Source: Desarmillaria ectypa
Lineage: Eukaryota; Basidiomycota; Agaricomycetes; Agaricales; Physalacriaceae
Direction of reading: 5' to 3'
Length of the DNA: 64,000 nt
NCBI GenBank assembly: GCA_030407005.1
Contig: JAUDYN010000001.1
Span: 1,674,001-1,738,000, forward strand
Part shown: in pieces, positions 1 through 10,369 of the stretch
Layout: every line of letters begins with the position of its first letter
How positions within the stretch are numbered: position 1 is the first letter of the stretch
Notes under the pieces: model-generated
Told to the model about the DNA's origin: nothing
The model's input: the letters and a program-made list of their open reading frames with translations, nothing else
The model's database searches: none
Made by a program: the position numbers and the translations under genes

Positions 1-370
1 TTGCCCGTCGTTGGTATGGTTCCCCTTCTCGTTGCATGAACGTGGCATCTCAACAGTTTTCAGACACTCGTCTCATCAACCCTTAAAGTAGTACAGTGTA
101 TTTTCCTTGTATTGTTGCCATCACTATTTTAATTTTTTTTTCTCGCTTCTCTATCTAGTATACATGCATCCGCTTACATACCGTAGCGTAGCTATCGACG
201 GGGCGTATGGAAGGGGTGGAATCAAATGTTTTTGGCTGGAGGCTCGTGAAAAAATACGCGATGCCCCATGCCCACACACCCCACACACGGACATGAAGGC
301 GCCTGATCGAAATACTGATAAAGCAAACTCCAAAGTAAAAAAGTCGTATCAAATAGAACGTGATATCTCT
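1..370. other. Intergenic / 3' flank, no gene seen
   Basis: T-rich stretch downstream of the minus-strand Mrx11-like gene. The short open frames here have no recognisable domains and overlap one another on both strands. It is probably 3' UTR plus intergenic DNA. Confidence 0.5.
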
Positions 371-920
371 TTATTTCTTCCGTCGAAATGACCGCATGAA
401 TGCCCTTCGGAGAGGATCAACGACCATTCGGGAAGATACAGGGGAAAGGTATAGCGATAGTCCAATTCGAACAGGAAAGAGAGCCTGTTGCCCTTCAGAA
501 CGGCAACAAGAAACAGTCAAGGGCTTTTACCTTGGTGACACCGTAAGCAAAGACAGCATTGGCAACGTCGCCAGCAAGATGCTCTGGCAGATACGTCGGG
601 CTTTCTGTCTTGTTCGTGCTATCCTTCTTCTCCAGTCCAAAGATCCCGTATCGTTGACCAACTTTTTCCGCCCAAACGGTTCCCTCCTGCACCCAAGTCT
701 TCACCTGCTGCTGGGCCCATCCAGCGGGTTCATTATCGGCTGCTACGGTGTCAACGACGCGTTCCCCAACCCCGAAAGCGTGAGCAGCATAGAATACACC
801 CGCAAAAGACGCAATAGCCGTGATTTCGTGCAATATAGCAAAAGAGACAAGCAGAGAGGACAACGGAGCGCCTGTACGCGCAGAAACGGCACTGAGAGCA
901 GACTTGTAGCGTCCAGCCAT
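371..920 (-). CDS. Mrx11/FAM210-like mitochondrial inner-membrane protein
   Basis: Two-exon model, complement(371..484, 531..920), 167 aa; the 46-nt intron is needed to reach the conserved C-terminal end. The N-terminal half carries a hydrophobic stretch starting SLLVSFAILHEITAIASFAG (about aa 20-45). The end reads AYGVTKALFPVRIGLSLYLS followed by a basic tail RRAFMRSFRRKK. This layout of a membrane segment plus a Tyr-Gly...Lys...Pro-Arg-Ile C-terminus resembles the Mrx11/FAM210 (DUF1279-type) proteins of mitochondria; this is a family-level match by eye. The ATG at 920 was chosen because a more upstream start (1034) would run through the divergent gene's coding region. It lies head-to-head with another mitochondrial protein gene, 43 bp away. 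The exact molecular role is unknown. Confidence 0.7.
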
Positions 921-963
921 GGAAGTGAAAAATGACCACTCCAAGTTCCCACGGTATGGTCCT
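921..963. promoter_or_regulatory. 43-bp divergent spacer between two start codons
   Basis: Only 43 bp separate the ATG of the minus-strand Mrx11-like gene (920) from the chosen ATG of the plus-strand gene (964). Any promoter must be shared, or each must lie in the other gene's coding region. An in-frame alternative ATG for the plus gene at 919 would remove even this gap. Confidence 0.45.
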
Positions 964-2359
964 ATGCTCCGTTCACGTTTCGTTGGCCGTGGTGTCTGTT
1001 CATCGCGCCGGTACAGCACGGTCGCCAACAACAATAGAGAGCCCAGCTTGAAACTTCAGCTCAGCAGACAGGCCTGGTCGTTGCTACGTTCGCCAGACGG
1101 GCGGAGCGCCGTTATAAAGTCATGGAAGTTTTTCGAGTCAATGGCGGAGGCCTACGCCCTCATTCGCGCCGTAGAGGAGAAGTACGGCCCTATTCATGAG
1201 TATTGGTTCCAAAAGGTACTTTTCTACTTTCTTGTTACTCTTCCACTTGATGTATACCGATGCTAGGACCAAGAGGACCCTTCAAAATTTACTTCTGTCG
1301 TTCGCGTGCAGTTTAAAAATGCAGAATCTATGCGGGACATCACGTTTACCCCTCAGCCGTTGCACGCCGTCGCTCCAGTGGTCCCGTTACGCCCTGGAGG
1401 AATCGGTCTGGATGATTTGAAGAGACTCCTCACACGCCGAACCCAAGTAGTACAGAAGCCAACGGATGGAACGGAGACATTGCCTGTTATCGGAGAAGAC
1501 GAAAGAATCCTGGATGCCAACATCTCCAAGGCCGGTATGTCTTTTGTTTTGCCTTCCCCAGGTTCACCTAGACTCACGGTTCGCAGCCCAGCCATTGTAT
1601 ACGAACGGAAATCCGATAAACCGAAAAATTGTCCAACGGAATATCAAGGCCATGCATGATTGGGGAGGCTTTTTCCCTCTGGAGCCGCTGCCTGAAGGCG
1701 CCCCGCTAACGACTGACCACCCACACATGCGGATGGCTCTACAACGGTGGACCTATGACATGAATTACCGACCGCCACTTAATTCTGAGAAATCCGACGC
1801 ACGGAACGTGGGGACGCCTCATAGTGGCTACACACGGACGACGCGCCGAGAGGCTCCACCGATTCCTAAGGCGCCAGCTTCTCATCAGGAAGAGCCACGA
1901 GAGTCCCCTTCTGCTACTCCTCCCTCCCTTCCCCCTTCGTCCCGGCTCGTACCTGCGCCTGCGGTCCGGAAATCTCGCGAACCATGGGTTCCTCTTCCTG
2001 AACCTACACCGCAATTTACGATGACGCCAGAAGCAGTCATACAACCTTCACAGCCCTCACCACCGTCTAGTCTAGTCCAGAAGACGCCTCTCGCCTCAGT
2101 CAGCCTACCTAGAGCTGCAGATATCCCGTATATCGATCTTCCACCAGTAGTAACGAGGAAGGACAGAAAGGTTCAGTTAATGGCCGTGCAACAAGCCATA
2201 AATCCGACCCCAAAGGCGCCCAAGATCTCTGCACAACCATTGAAGAAGCCTAAACAGAAAAAGAAAAAAGAGAAACCTGCTGTCGAGGAGCCGCCACTAC
2301 CCAAGGATGGTGTTATTGAGAGGCTGAAAAAGACGTTCTTTGGTTCATGGTTTGGTTAA
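964..2359 (+). CDS. Hypothetical mitochondrial protein, basidiomycete type
   Basis: Three exons (964..1215, 1267..1534, 1587..2359), 430 aa. I do not recognise a named family. The start at 964 gives a classical mitochondrial presequence, rich in Arg and Ser and without acids (MLRSRFVGRGVCSSRRYS). Residues about 35-140 form a compact, conserved-looking domain containing SWKFFESMAEAYALIRAVEE. The middle (about 215-340) is a Pro/Ser-rich linker. The C-terminus has a Lys-rich run (KKPKQKKKKEKP) and ends in an aromatic GSWFG. Both introns are about 51 nt with GT-AG borders and keep the frame. It is divergent from the Mrx11-like gene, which also looks mitochondrial, and convergent with the next gene only 28 bp away. 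Possible roles include a mitoribosome or expression factor, but nothing in the sequence proves this. Confidence 0.75.
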
Positions 2360-2387
2360 CGTAGATGCTTTAATCCATTAAATTATT

Positions 2388-3333
2388 CTACCCATCTCCC
2401 TGCTTCATCAAGTCGTTAAGTATCCGGACGACCTGGCCCATGCCTAGTCTGACTTTCTCCTGCTCATCGGCCTTGACAAGCTTCATCAACCGGCTCTCAA
2501 ACTTGTCGGGATGAAAGCGCAGGTAAGTCTCCCGGAGCTTGTCCTTCCTCTCCTTCTTCGCTTCTTCTGAGAAAAGAAAGAGGGATACCGCCTCGGGAGT
2601 AAGGTCCTCGACTGCCACGGACGAGCGTGGTGCCATGACGGGCCACGGAATATCGTCAAAGTGGAGATTGGCAGGAGGCAAGGAGAGAAGCTCCTTCCAC
2701 CGAGATTCGTACTCCTGCCGTGCATGCTCCCGCCGCCAGACATCTCTATCGCGTCTCCTCTGCCGACGCTCTTCCTCCGCCTGTCGCTCGAGTCGCCGGC
2801 TCTCTTCCTTTGTAGCCTTCTCTCGAGCACGCCGGGCAGCCTTTTCTGCCTTACGACGCCGTGCTTCTTCGTATTCCTGAGCATGGGCTTTCCTGTTATT
2901 CAATATCAACGCCAATACGTGGATGTGGGATTCTGACAGACCTGTACATCCCAGCCCTGATCCATTCGGCGTACTCCTCGTCATCCATATACCTGGGATC
3001 GAGTTTCATGAAGTCGCCGTCGTCGTCGTACACGGGCCTAGTCGAGCTACCGCCCCATCTCTTTGGAAAGTGTGCAAAGTCGTTGAACCGCGCCTCTAGT
3101 GAGTCCAGCCGTTCGTCGTCGGCGAACGCCATGGACATTCTCTCGCGGAATCGCTGCTCCTCTAGTTCAGCTTGGATTGCATCGTAGTCAGGTTTGCAGG
3201 ACGACGGACCAGGTCCGTCGTCGCTGGAGTCGTCAGCATTCGCCTCTTTGCGTTTGTGGTGCTTCTTCTGTCGTTTGCGTTCTCGATGAGCAGCTTGCTC
3301 CTCTGGAGTACGCTTAAGGTGCAACTTGGGCAT
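2388..3333 (-). CDS. NFKBIL1-like protein with J-like C-terminus
   Basis: Two exons, complement(2388..2892, 2942..3333), 298 aa. The start MPKLHLKRTPEEQAAHRERK opens a basic, charged N-terminus. An acidic patch (ANADDSSDD) and a conserved WGGSS...DDDGDFMKLDPRYMDDEEYAEW block follow. The central third is a long Arg/Glu-rich helix, probably coiled coil. The C-terminus carries RFHPDKFESRLMKLV and GMGQVVRILNDLM, the signature of NF-kappa-B-inhibitor-like 1 (IkBL) proteins, in which an HPDK-type J-domain-like segment is preserved. The human protein has been linked to mRNA processing; the fungal role is unknown. The tail is convergent with the upstream plus gene, and the ATG is 43 bp downstream of the next minus-strand gene's stop. 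Confidence 0.8.
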
Positions 3334-3376
3334 ACAAAAGAAAGAGGAATCGAAATACAAGTACAAAGAAACACTA

Positions 3377-4292
3377 CTATTCCTTCTTCGACTCTTTCTG
3401 CTCGAGTTCGTCTTCAACATCCTCGGGGCCTATAGCTGAAAAATGCACAGTCTCGGGATAAATAATGTTCTCGTGCCACCATCGCCTCCACCTTTTCGCA
3501 GCATTTGGAGGCATGAAGCCACTCCCGTCGACCAACGTCCTGTCCCTCTTCATGGGGACGATCAGCAATTCTTCCACCACCTGCCGGACATGGATATGGT
3601 GCGCCATCTCAGGCTGCATCTCGTTCAAGCACTTCTGCATTCCCGAGAGGAGCTGGTACGCCTCGTCGAGGTCCTGTTGTCGGTTGCCGTTTCTGTGGGC
3701 ATGCTGTGCAAGCTGTTCTGCCATGCTTCCATAGGCTGGGGCTTTTGGAGAGTCTTCGAGAGATAGTTCGTCGGCTTGGACTGCTGCATGCGCTACTCGG
3801 GCGGGCGGTGCCACTACCTTAGAAGGCTTGTCGGACTCAGCGGCCGCTCGGCGACGTTCTGTAGGAAGATTAAAATCTAGGACAAACGACTAGCAGAGAT
3901 TACTAACTTGGTAGAGGCACAGGAGCCTTCTTGTTCTTCGCATTTGCAGGCGTCTTCTTGGCTTGTGATGACTCTTCGACGGTGCCACCTCTCTTTCGCT
4001 TATTCGCGTTGGATTTGGCAGGTCGTTCTTTGGGTTCGACCTTTGCAGTGGCAGGCCTTCCAGACGCTCAGGAAGAAGTTTAACAGAGTGGGCGATGCGA
4101 GCTGCTCACGATGCGGCCAATAAATTGCTGATGATAACTTTTGTACCCAGGTTGGCCCGAATTCCATGTTCCTACGAGTAAAGTATAAGACGTCAGGAGT
4201 GTCAAGAACGATGAAATACGAACTTTTGCGAGAGCCTGAAGTTCTTGTCTAGTCAAGGACTCGAGATGATCCTGAGTGAATTTCTTAGGCAT
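3377..4292 (-). CDS. SAP-domain nuclear protein
   Basis: Four exons, complement(3377..3858, 3908..4056, 4110..4171, 4224..4292), 253 aa; introns are 49-53 nt and all phases close. The first two exons encode a SAP motif (about aa 10-43): LESLTRQELQALAKEHGIRA followed by NLGTKVIISNLL, a helix-extension-helix DNA/RNA-binding fold. A Lys/Ala/Pro-rich linker (about 45-100, KRKRGG, KKTPANAKNKK) looks like nuclear localisation sequence. The C-terminal half has a helical block (LDEAYQLLSGMQKCLNEMQ...HHIHVRQVVEELL) and an aromatic segment WRRWWHENIIYPE, then a very acidic/basic end (EDELEQKESKKE). It is probably a chromatin- or RNA-associated factor. The specific partner is unknown, and I know no named orthologue. 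Confidence 0.75.
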
Positions 4293-4674
4293 AATTTCGA
4301 TGCAGAGTTTGTTGGGGTAAGTGAAGGGTAGTAAGATGTGGTCTAACATTCGAACTGTTGTTATAATTATTTTAGCCAAAGGCCAGACAGACACGGTGGC
4401 CCAAGGTAACAACAAAGGAATGGCTATCACGAGGCGCGGACAACACGGTCGAAACAATGCAAGAACAAAAGGCCGGTATTGTTCGCTGAACATGGACCAT
4501 CCTTATCTTTAGGAAAATAATAAACTGGAAACGATTTTCAAACCAAATTATTGGTTTGTCTTGCTTTTATATCTGGACCTCGCTGCCTTCGACACATTGC
4601 ATTTTGAGCCTCCTCATCCTGCTCCCACGCAGCATCCCATTTTCTAACTTCTATCACTATCAACATATCACTAA
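4293..4674. other. Divergent intergenic / promoter region
   Basis: 382 bp between two divergently transcribed start codons (4292 minus, 4675 plus). Pyrimidine-rich sequence precedes the plus-strand ATG (about 4600-4670). No coding potential was recognised. Confidence 0.5.
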
Positions 4675-6177
4675 ATGGCCGGGGTGCGTTTACCAGCTCG
4701 TCGTGGCCATACCTTTCCTTACTCAACACCCATCTTGCAGGCCAGAATTGGGCAAGCAACAATCAAGAGGGCGGCTGATTTACGTGCTGCACTTCGACGA
4801 TCTCCCGAACTGAAGCCACCGAGCTCTAAACGTCTGCAGCGGTCAAGGGCAGCAGGAGTAGCTAAAGTTAAAACTGTTGATCTGGAGGCTGTCGAGGAGA
4901 GCACCGAGTCCTCCACGAAACAGCTTGCCGGCTCAAGCACAGGTCCTGGAGCATCCAGGGGCTCCGAAGCATCGATGCCTCGAAAGCTTGCCCCTCTCGG
5001 GGGCGGCGCTCCTTCGATATCCGTGCGACGTTCCAGGGCGGCATCTGCCATGGCCTGGCCCGTCGGCGAGGGGGACTCGATGGCTAAAGGTCCGCCCCGT
5101 GCACAGGCGCTGAGCAAGGGTAAGGGAACACAGAAACAGGTTGAGACTCTGGAGGCCGCAGGCTCTGCCCAGTCAAGGACGATAACTAAGGGCAAGGTAA
5201 AGGTAAAGCTCATCGAGGCTACTGAGGAGAGCGACCGCATCTCAGCTGAGGATGAAGAGCGAGCTGCTGAGTCGGATGCCACTGAAATTGTAGACGGAAG
5301 TAAGTGTATTGGGTCCGTTTATCCAATCTCCATCTAATCACTCTGTAGGTGAAAATATGGTCAAAATTCCCAACAAAAAAGCGGGTAAACGAGAGCCGAT
5401 ACAACCTAATAATCGAGAGGGTGAGCCGCCGTGTTCCTTTTGTTCGAAGGGCTTGTCCTGACTATCTCATAGATGAAGTTCTCGACCCCAACGAGATAAT
5501 CCCCAGGATGAACGCCCTAGTCAAAGAGGACATCGCCGACCTACAGATGATCCATCAGCTCCAGAACTCCGTTAACCGAGTCATTAAAGATGCTACTGCC
5601 ATACTCCATGGCTGTCGCAGGGAGACGATATTCCGGACTCGCTTGGAGACGTTTTTGCGATATTGTGTGTTCAATAACCATCCGGATTCAAAGAATGAAG
5701 AGGTGACGATCCAAGACAAGGGGAGGCTTGATAACGGATGGACTTTAGAGGAGATGTGGGACGGCGGAGGGGTTCTCATCGAGTACGGCCCGGGTGATTG
5801 TAGACTTGCCGATGACGAGGAGGAGGACGAGCTGTTCTGGGTACTTGACGATGAGGAACTTCAGAAGACCATAGATAGGGTGTTGCCTAAGCCCGACGAT
5901 AAGTGAGGTTTCTTTGGAAGTTGTTTTTGATTCTTTCTGATGTCGTATTGGCAGGTCTGAGGTGGCTGGTGAAAAGGTGGACGGGGAAGAAGGAGATGCA
6001 GGAGACGAAGGAGAAGAATCGGATGGGGAAGGCATGTCGGGAGGCGAGCAAGTGGATGAGGAAAACGTGACACATGACGAGCCTGCCAGCCAGCCGTCGT
6101 CACCTTCGCGTAAGCGTTCCCGCGATGACAACGAGGAGGCAATAGCGCATCCAGCCCGTCGTATCAAAGTATGCTAA
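4675..6177 (+). CDS. Hypothetical acidic, probably nuclear protein
   Basis: Four exons (4675..5299, 5349..5420, 5473..5902, 5955..6177), 449 aa. There is no recognised domain. The N-terminal 210 residues are Ala/Ser/Lys-rich and low in complexity. A folded-looking block follows (about 233-375) containing LDPNEIIPRMNALVKEDIAD, a Cys/Arg patch and GWTLEEMWDGGGVLIEYGPG. The C-terminus is strongly acidic (runs of Glu/Asp) and ends with SPSRKRSRDDNEE...PARRIKVC, which looks like a bipartite nuclear localisation signal. Introns are 49-52 nt, GT-AG, with all phases consistent. It is likely nuclear; the function cannot be told from sequence. Confidence 0.7.
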
Positions 6178-6601
6178 GTCAAGTCAGTTATCCTACCTGC
6201 TTTGAGGAGGAACTTGTACTCGCCGTTTTTATTTGATTTATTACCAAGTGCTGCAAGCCGTTAGTCGGTGGTTCCGTGTCATATTTGTATCCGACACGAG
6301 GTAGACGTGCGGCACGACAGGCTTGAGCTGGTCTATTGGTGCCGTCGGAAATATTTAATCCTTTAGTGCAATCACAGTTTGGCGCCCATGCGAGCGCTAC
6401 TGTACCTTTAAATTCATAACTGAGTCTATTTTCTGACAAATGTCAAGCAGAGTGATTTACGCTTGGCAACCACGTGTACGCCGCTAAATGATGGACCAGG
6501 CGCTTGGAACTCGCGATGATGGCCGTTTTCTCCAAGCACAGCAGCTTACTCCTTCCAAGGCTTTCTAGACTGCAGCGACGTTCACCGCTCTTTTACCGTC
6601 A
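6178..6601. other. Intergenic region, no gene seen
   Basis: Between two plus-strand genes. It contains the 3' flank of the acidic protein and the 5' flank of the mitochondrial ATPase. Short open frames here are not conserved-looking. Confidence 0.5.
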
Positions 6602-9191
6602 ATGCCTTTAGTTTTTTCTGCCCGTTTTCTGTCTCGCGCGCGTGCTGGTCACCCATCTGCTTTTCTGCTCCGATTTTACTCACAAAGTCAGAAAACACGT
6701 CCGAAGAGCTCGCCTTCTGTAAAAGTAACTCTAAAAGGCCCGCATAGTGCGGTTCCCGGGCGTCAAGTGCCACCGGCGCGTCATGAAGTCCAGGAGGGGA
6801 ATGCAGCGCTCAACCTCCCGTTCAACCCTCCTGGAGGAGGAGGGGGGGGAGGGGGCGTAGGAGGCACAAGTATATTTGCATTTACGAACAACCCGTTCCT
6901 GGATGCAGCACTAACGACGGTGATTGGGCTGGGTATGGGTGTGTATCTTATTCTATCAGAGAAGTGTATATCGTTGTCTTACGTGCAGACAGTGTTCCTT
7001 GGTGGTGTAGGATACTTGAAGTGGTACAAGTGGAATGTTTTGCACAAGGCGTGTAGCTTTTCTACGCGGCACCGTTTTGAATTTCTTACTCTTACACAGA
7101 TTGAGAAAGCCTTTCAGCCTGGTTATGATCCCGCACTTGAAGTGGCAACTTGTCATAATAAGAGTAGTGTAATCGAAGAAGGTGGTGGTGGGCCGGACGA
7201 CATTGACATAAATACGGACATCCCTTGGACGCAGCACCTCCGACGGAAAGAACAGGATTGGATAGACAAGATCGTCCAGGGAGCAGAGCCCGGACATTAT
7301 TTTGTACTTCTCGGGCCAAAGGTATGATGGTCAATTTATAATGCGTATGATTGCATCTCATTGAGTTGACTGTAGGGCTCGGGAAAGGGAACTATGATTT
7401 TTGACTCAATGGCTGCCATCCAGGCTGATGGTGTCGCTATGTGTGATGCTCATCCCGACCTAGAGGTCTTCCGTCTTCGTTTGGGCAAGGCGTTGAACTA
7501 TGAATACAATGAAGATTCACAAACTGGCTTGTTCCAGAGACGTGATCCTCGTGAAGGTAAGGAACAGACAAGTTCTCAGTCAGCGATTCCAACATGATTC
7601 CAGGTGGACCCGCGCTTGATATTGAGAGAGGTAAGGACGATAGATGGAACCCTCATGAGGATGTCCTAATCTCTTTGCGTTTTGCAGCTCTGAATAAGCT
7701 AGAGAAAGTGGCTCTCAAAGTCGCTGGTGAGAAGGGCCGGCCCTTGGTCCTGATAATCAACAATGTACACTACCTCAAAAATGATGACGACGGGCGGAAC
7801 GTTTTACTTCAGCTGCAACAAAAGGCCGAGTCCTGGGCTGCCAGCGGTGAGCACTTTGTTGACTGTCGCTTGTTGTTCTTAATTCTCTCCAGGAATCTTG
7901 ACGCTTGTGTTTAGCACGTATGTCCGCGACTGATAATAAGACGCTTCCCGACTAAGATTAAAATGCAGGGATGATTTCTGGCCTTTTTATGTCATGCGTA
8001 TGTCCATAATCCTCCCACAAAAGCCCTTTGGCCTCACTACCAGCAGGAAAAAGCGCTAGTAGGATGCACGTTCGTGATTGACTGCCTTTCTATATTCATT
8101 CCTGAAGTGAGAGGTCGATAGGTTCTGTCAATCTATGACCTCAACATGAAGGAGGCGCTGCATGCTTGTACCCGTATGAGAATAGACTTAGGTTTGAAGG
8201 TGAAAAGTCAAGTCATTCAAGACGCTGTATCAATCGTTGGAGGTCGTCTTTCCTACCTAAATAAGGTACAATAATTCGTCGTCACTGTGTAAAGTTACCC
8301 TCACTTCTCCCCCAAAGATCTCGAAATCTAGGGATATGCTCGACATGGCAAACCAACTTCTCTCAATTGAGAAGGCCTGGTTGTTGAGTCAAATAGGTCA
8401 GCCTATCCAAATTTTTGTTATATGGAAACTTATGGTTGGACAGGTCTGATAACTGATTGTGATGACGATGTTATGGATGAGGTAAAGTGGTCTACCCAAA
8501 ACTCCCAAAAGTCCTTCTGAGATTGTTGCTAGCAAAAATGGAGTTCATGCTCTTGGCTACTGCTACAAGAATTTGTCAAGATCAGGCAGGAACAAGAACG
8601 AGAGCTGGAAGAAGTCCGTAAAGCCGGTACCTCTGATATGCAATCAGAGGCGGAGCTGCCTCTACCTGTAATTCCTTATGTGAGCATGGTCCCATTCTGC
8701 GTTCGCTGCCAAATTATGCTTATACCGCTGCAGTGGAAATGCCGACAAATTATGACAAGAGCAGACTTTTTGGAAGGTGTGTGACGCTGCTGGTACACTT
8801 GGTCCATGTCTGACTCGAACCACTGACAGACCTAGACCGAAAGAACATCATTGCTATCGATGTGAGTGACCTACCAAGCCTGGGGGCTCGCATTATCTCT
8901 TACTGCTACTTGTTAGGTTAACCACGATGTCCGACCTGACTCGATGCTCATCCTCCACGCCGCGAGACAAATGGTGGAGCAAGAAGACTTCGAAGACACG
9001 CTCAACAACGTTCGCGACCGGATCGATGAAATTGAAAGTCTTCACCGAACAAGAGAATTGACTGTATGTGTAATGGTTATAACGTATTCTTTCCCACTCA
9101 CCGACAAGCTCGCTAGTTCAAGGATCTTGACAAGGGGGACAAGATTAACCTTACAGTAGATAAAATGGGCGAAATAGAACGTAATGTATAG
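6602..9191 (+). CDS. Mitochondrial membrane-anchored P-loop (AAA-like) ATPase
   Basis: Fifteen exons (6602..7321, 7376..7556, 7604..7630, 7688..7846, 7893..7917, 7969..7997, 8047..8069, 8122..8265, 8318..8396, 8444..8481, 8533..8679, 8734..8776, 8830..8861, 8917..9063, 9117..9191), 622 aa, all phases closing. The N-terminus is an Arg/Ser-rich mitochondrial presequence ending near RFYSQSQK. A Gly run lies at about aa 78-87, then hydrophobic segments at about 100-140 (FLDAALTTVIGLGMGVYLIL). Walker A is GPKGSGKGT (about 238-246), and RPLVLIINNVH (about 320-330) acts as Walker B-like. Later parts include IYDLNMKEALHACTRM, a long helical region and DVRPDSMLILHAARQM. The layout recalls mitochondrial Yme2/RNA12-type or Orc/Cdc6-like ATPases, but I cannot assign it firmly. 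Six exons are under 40 nt, so automated models may break here. Confidence 0.8.
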
Positions 9192-9973
9192 CAGCAGTCG
9201 TACTTTAGGTCCTCATCTTATTGGAATCTTTCGCCTTATCGTCCTTTCCTGGGTGTCGTTCGGCAACATGTACTACAGACGATCAACGGGACGATTCACA
9301 TCAGGAGCAACTAGTTCAAAATATCTCTGGGGAATCTGTATCAAGAACTCCCCCTGGTAGCCGTGGAGTCCTTGGGATTGGGAACCATCGGTTCTGGAAC
9401 TTTGTGCTACCAAAGAACAAGCTCCTACGATGCGCGCTCAAAGGTGCAATCAAACCGTATCATGCGATGTAGAAGGGGGGAGTCAGGGACAACATCGCTG
9501 TATGATTCATTCAGCGAAAACGAGTATCGATACCTAGCGATACATGCATCAAAATCATGACACCGACTTCAACGCCATGTGTATATTCTCTTTGATTTTC
9601 GATGATACGTGTCTGGACCTAAGTACTCCTTAAAGTCATGCATACTCTCTGTTAACAAGCGGCAGCTGGGGCGGTGTATGTGGTTGTACCTAGATTTAAC
9701 ATCTTACAGGAGGTTCGGGTTTGAAGGTCAAGTGCCTTTCATCCTGGAACGGTAGGACTGTTGTATTCGATGGAACCAACTTCAAAATCAGAACTTTCTA
9801 GTAGTCTTTGTACTCTGGTCTCGAAGCAACAGGGAAATTGAACGTTCGAGCATTCACAATTGTGACAAGAAGGTTGACGGATATTGCCGTTTCCGGAGCG
9901 TGAGCCCGACTAAAAGAGTAGCAACGTTTTTGTCCTTATACCGGTACCACCACGACCCGTCACATAAAGTGAG
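9192..9973. other. Intergenic region, no gene seen
   Basis: 782 bp between two plus-strand genes. Two open frames of about 65-83 codons occur, but they show no domain and no splice-consistent extension. I see nothing supportable. Confidence 0.45.
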
Positions 9974-10369
9974 ATGGCAGACGACGACACGAAGCCTTCG
10001 CCACCCACCCCACCTCCGTCGTACTCTCAGTCTACCTCGAGTGATGACACGGTCGTCGAACATCCTGGACCCCTACCCAGCGGTCTTGCGAGCACAGTCA
10101 TGGCCACGTCGACGACGCCATTTCCTTCAATGTTCACCCCGCCGAACGTGCAGCATCCGCACCATGTGCAGCATTTTCGCTTTGGGCCTACCCCGCCACA
10201 GGAGTTGCATCTCCCGTACGCGTATTATGATCCGAGGTCGGAGTACTCGGTCGCCATGGCTGACCACCGTGCAAGGATGAGATTCTTTGGTGCGGTTTTG
10301 TATGCAGCTGGCGTTTGGGTTCTCTTTGGTGTTTTGGCGGGATGGTGGGGACAGGCATGGAGCGAGTGA
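9974..10369 (+). CDS. Small single-pass (tail-anchored) membrane protein
   Basis: Single exon, 131 aa. The N-terminal 100 residues are Pro/Ser/Thr/His-rich and disordered-looking, with a PPPSYS motif at about aa 13-18 that matches a PPxY-type WW-domain ligand. One hydrophobic helix lies near the C-terminus (FFGAVLYAAGVWVLFGVLAG, about 104-123), followed by only a few residues. This predicts a tail-anchored protein with a cytosolic N-terminus. A PPxY adaptor for an Rsp5/Nedd4-type ligase would fit, but that is inference. I know no named family. Confidence 0.65.
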   Translation: MADDDTKPSPPTPPPSYSQSTSSDDTVVEHPGPLPSGLASTVMATSTTPFPSMFTPPNVQHPHHVQHFRFGPTPPQELHLPYAYYDPRSEYSVAMADHRARMRFFGAVLYAAGVWVLFGVLAGWWGQAWSE

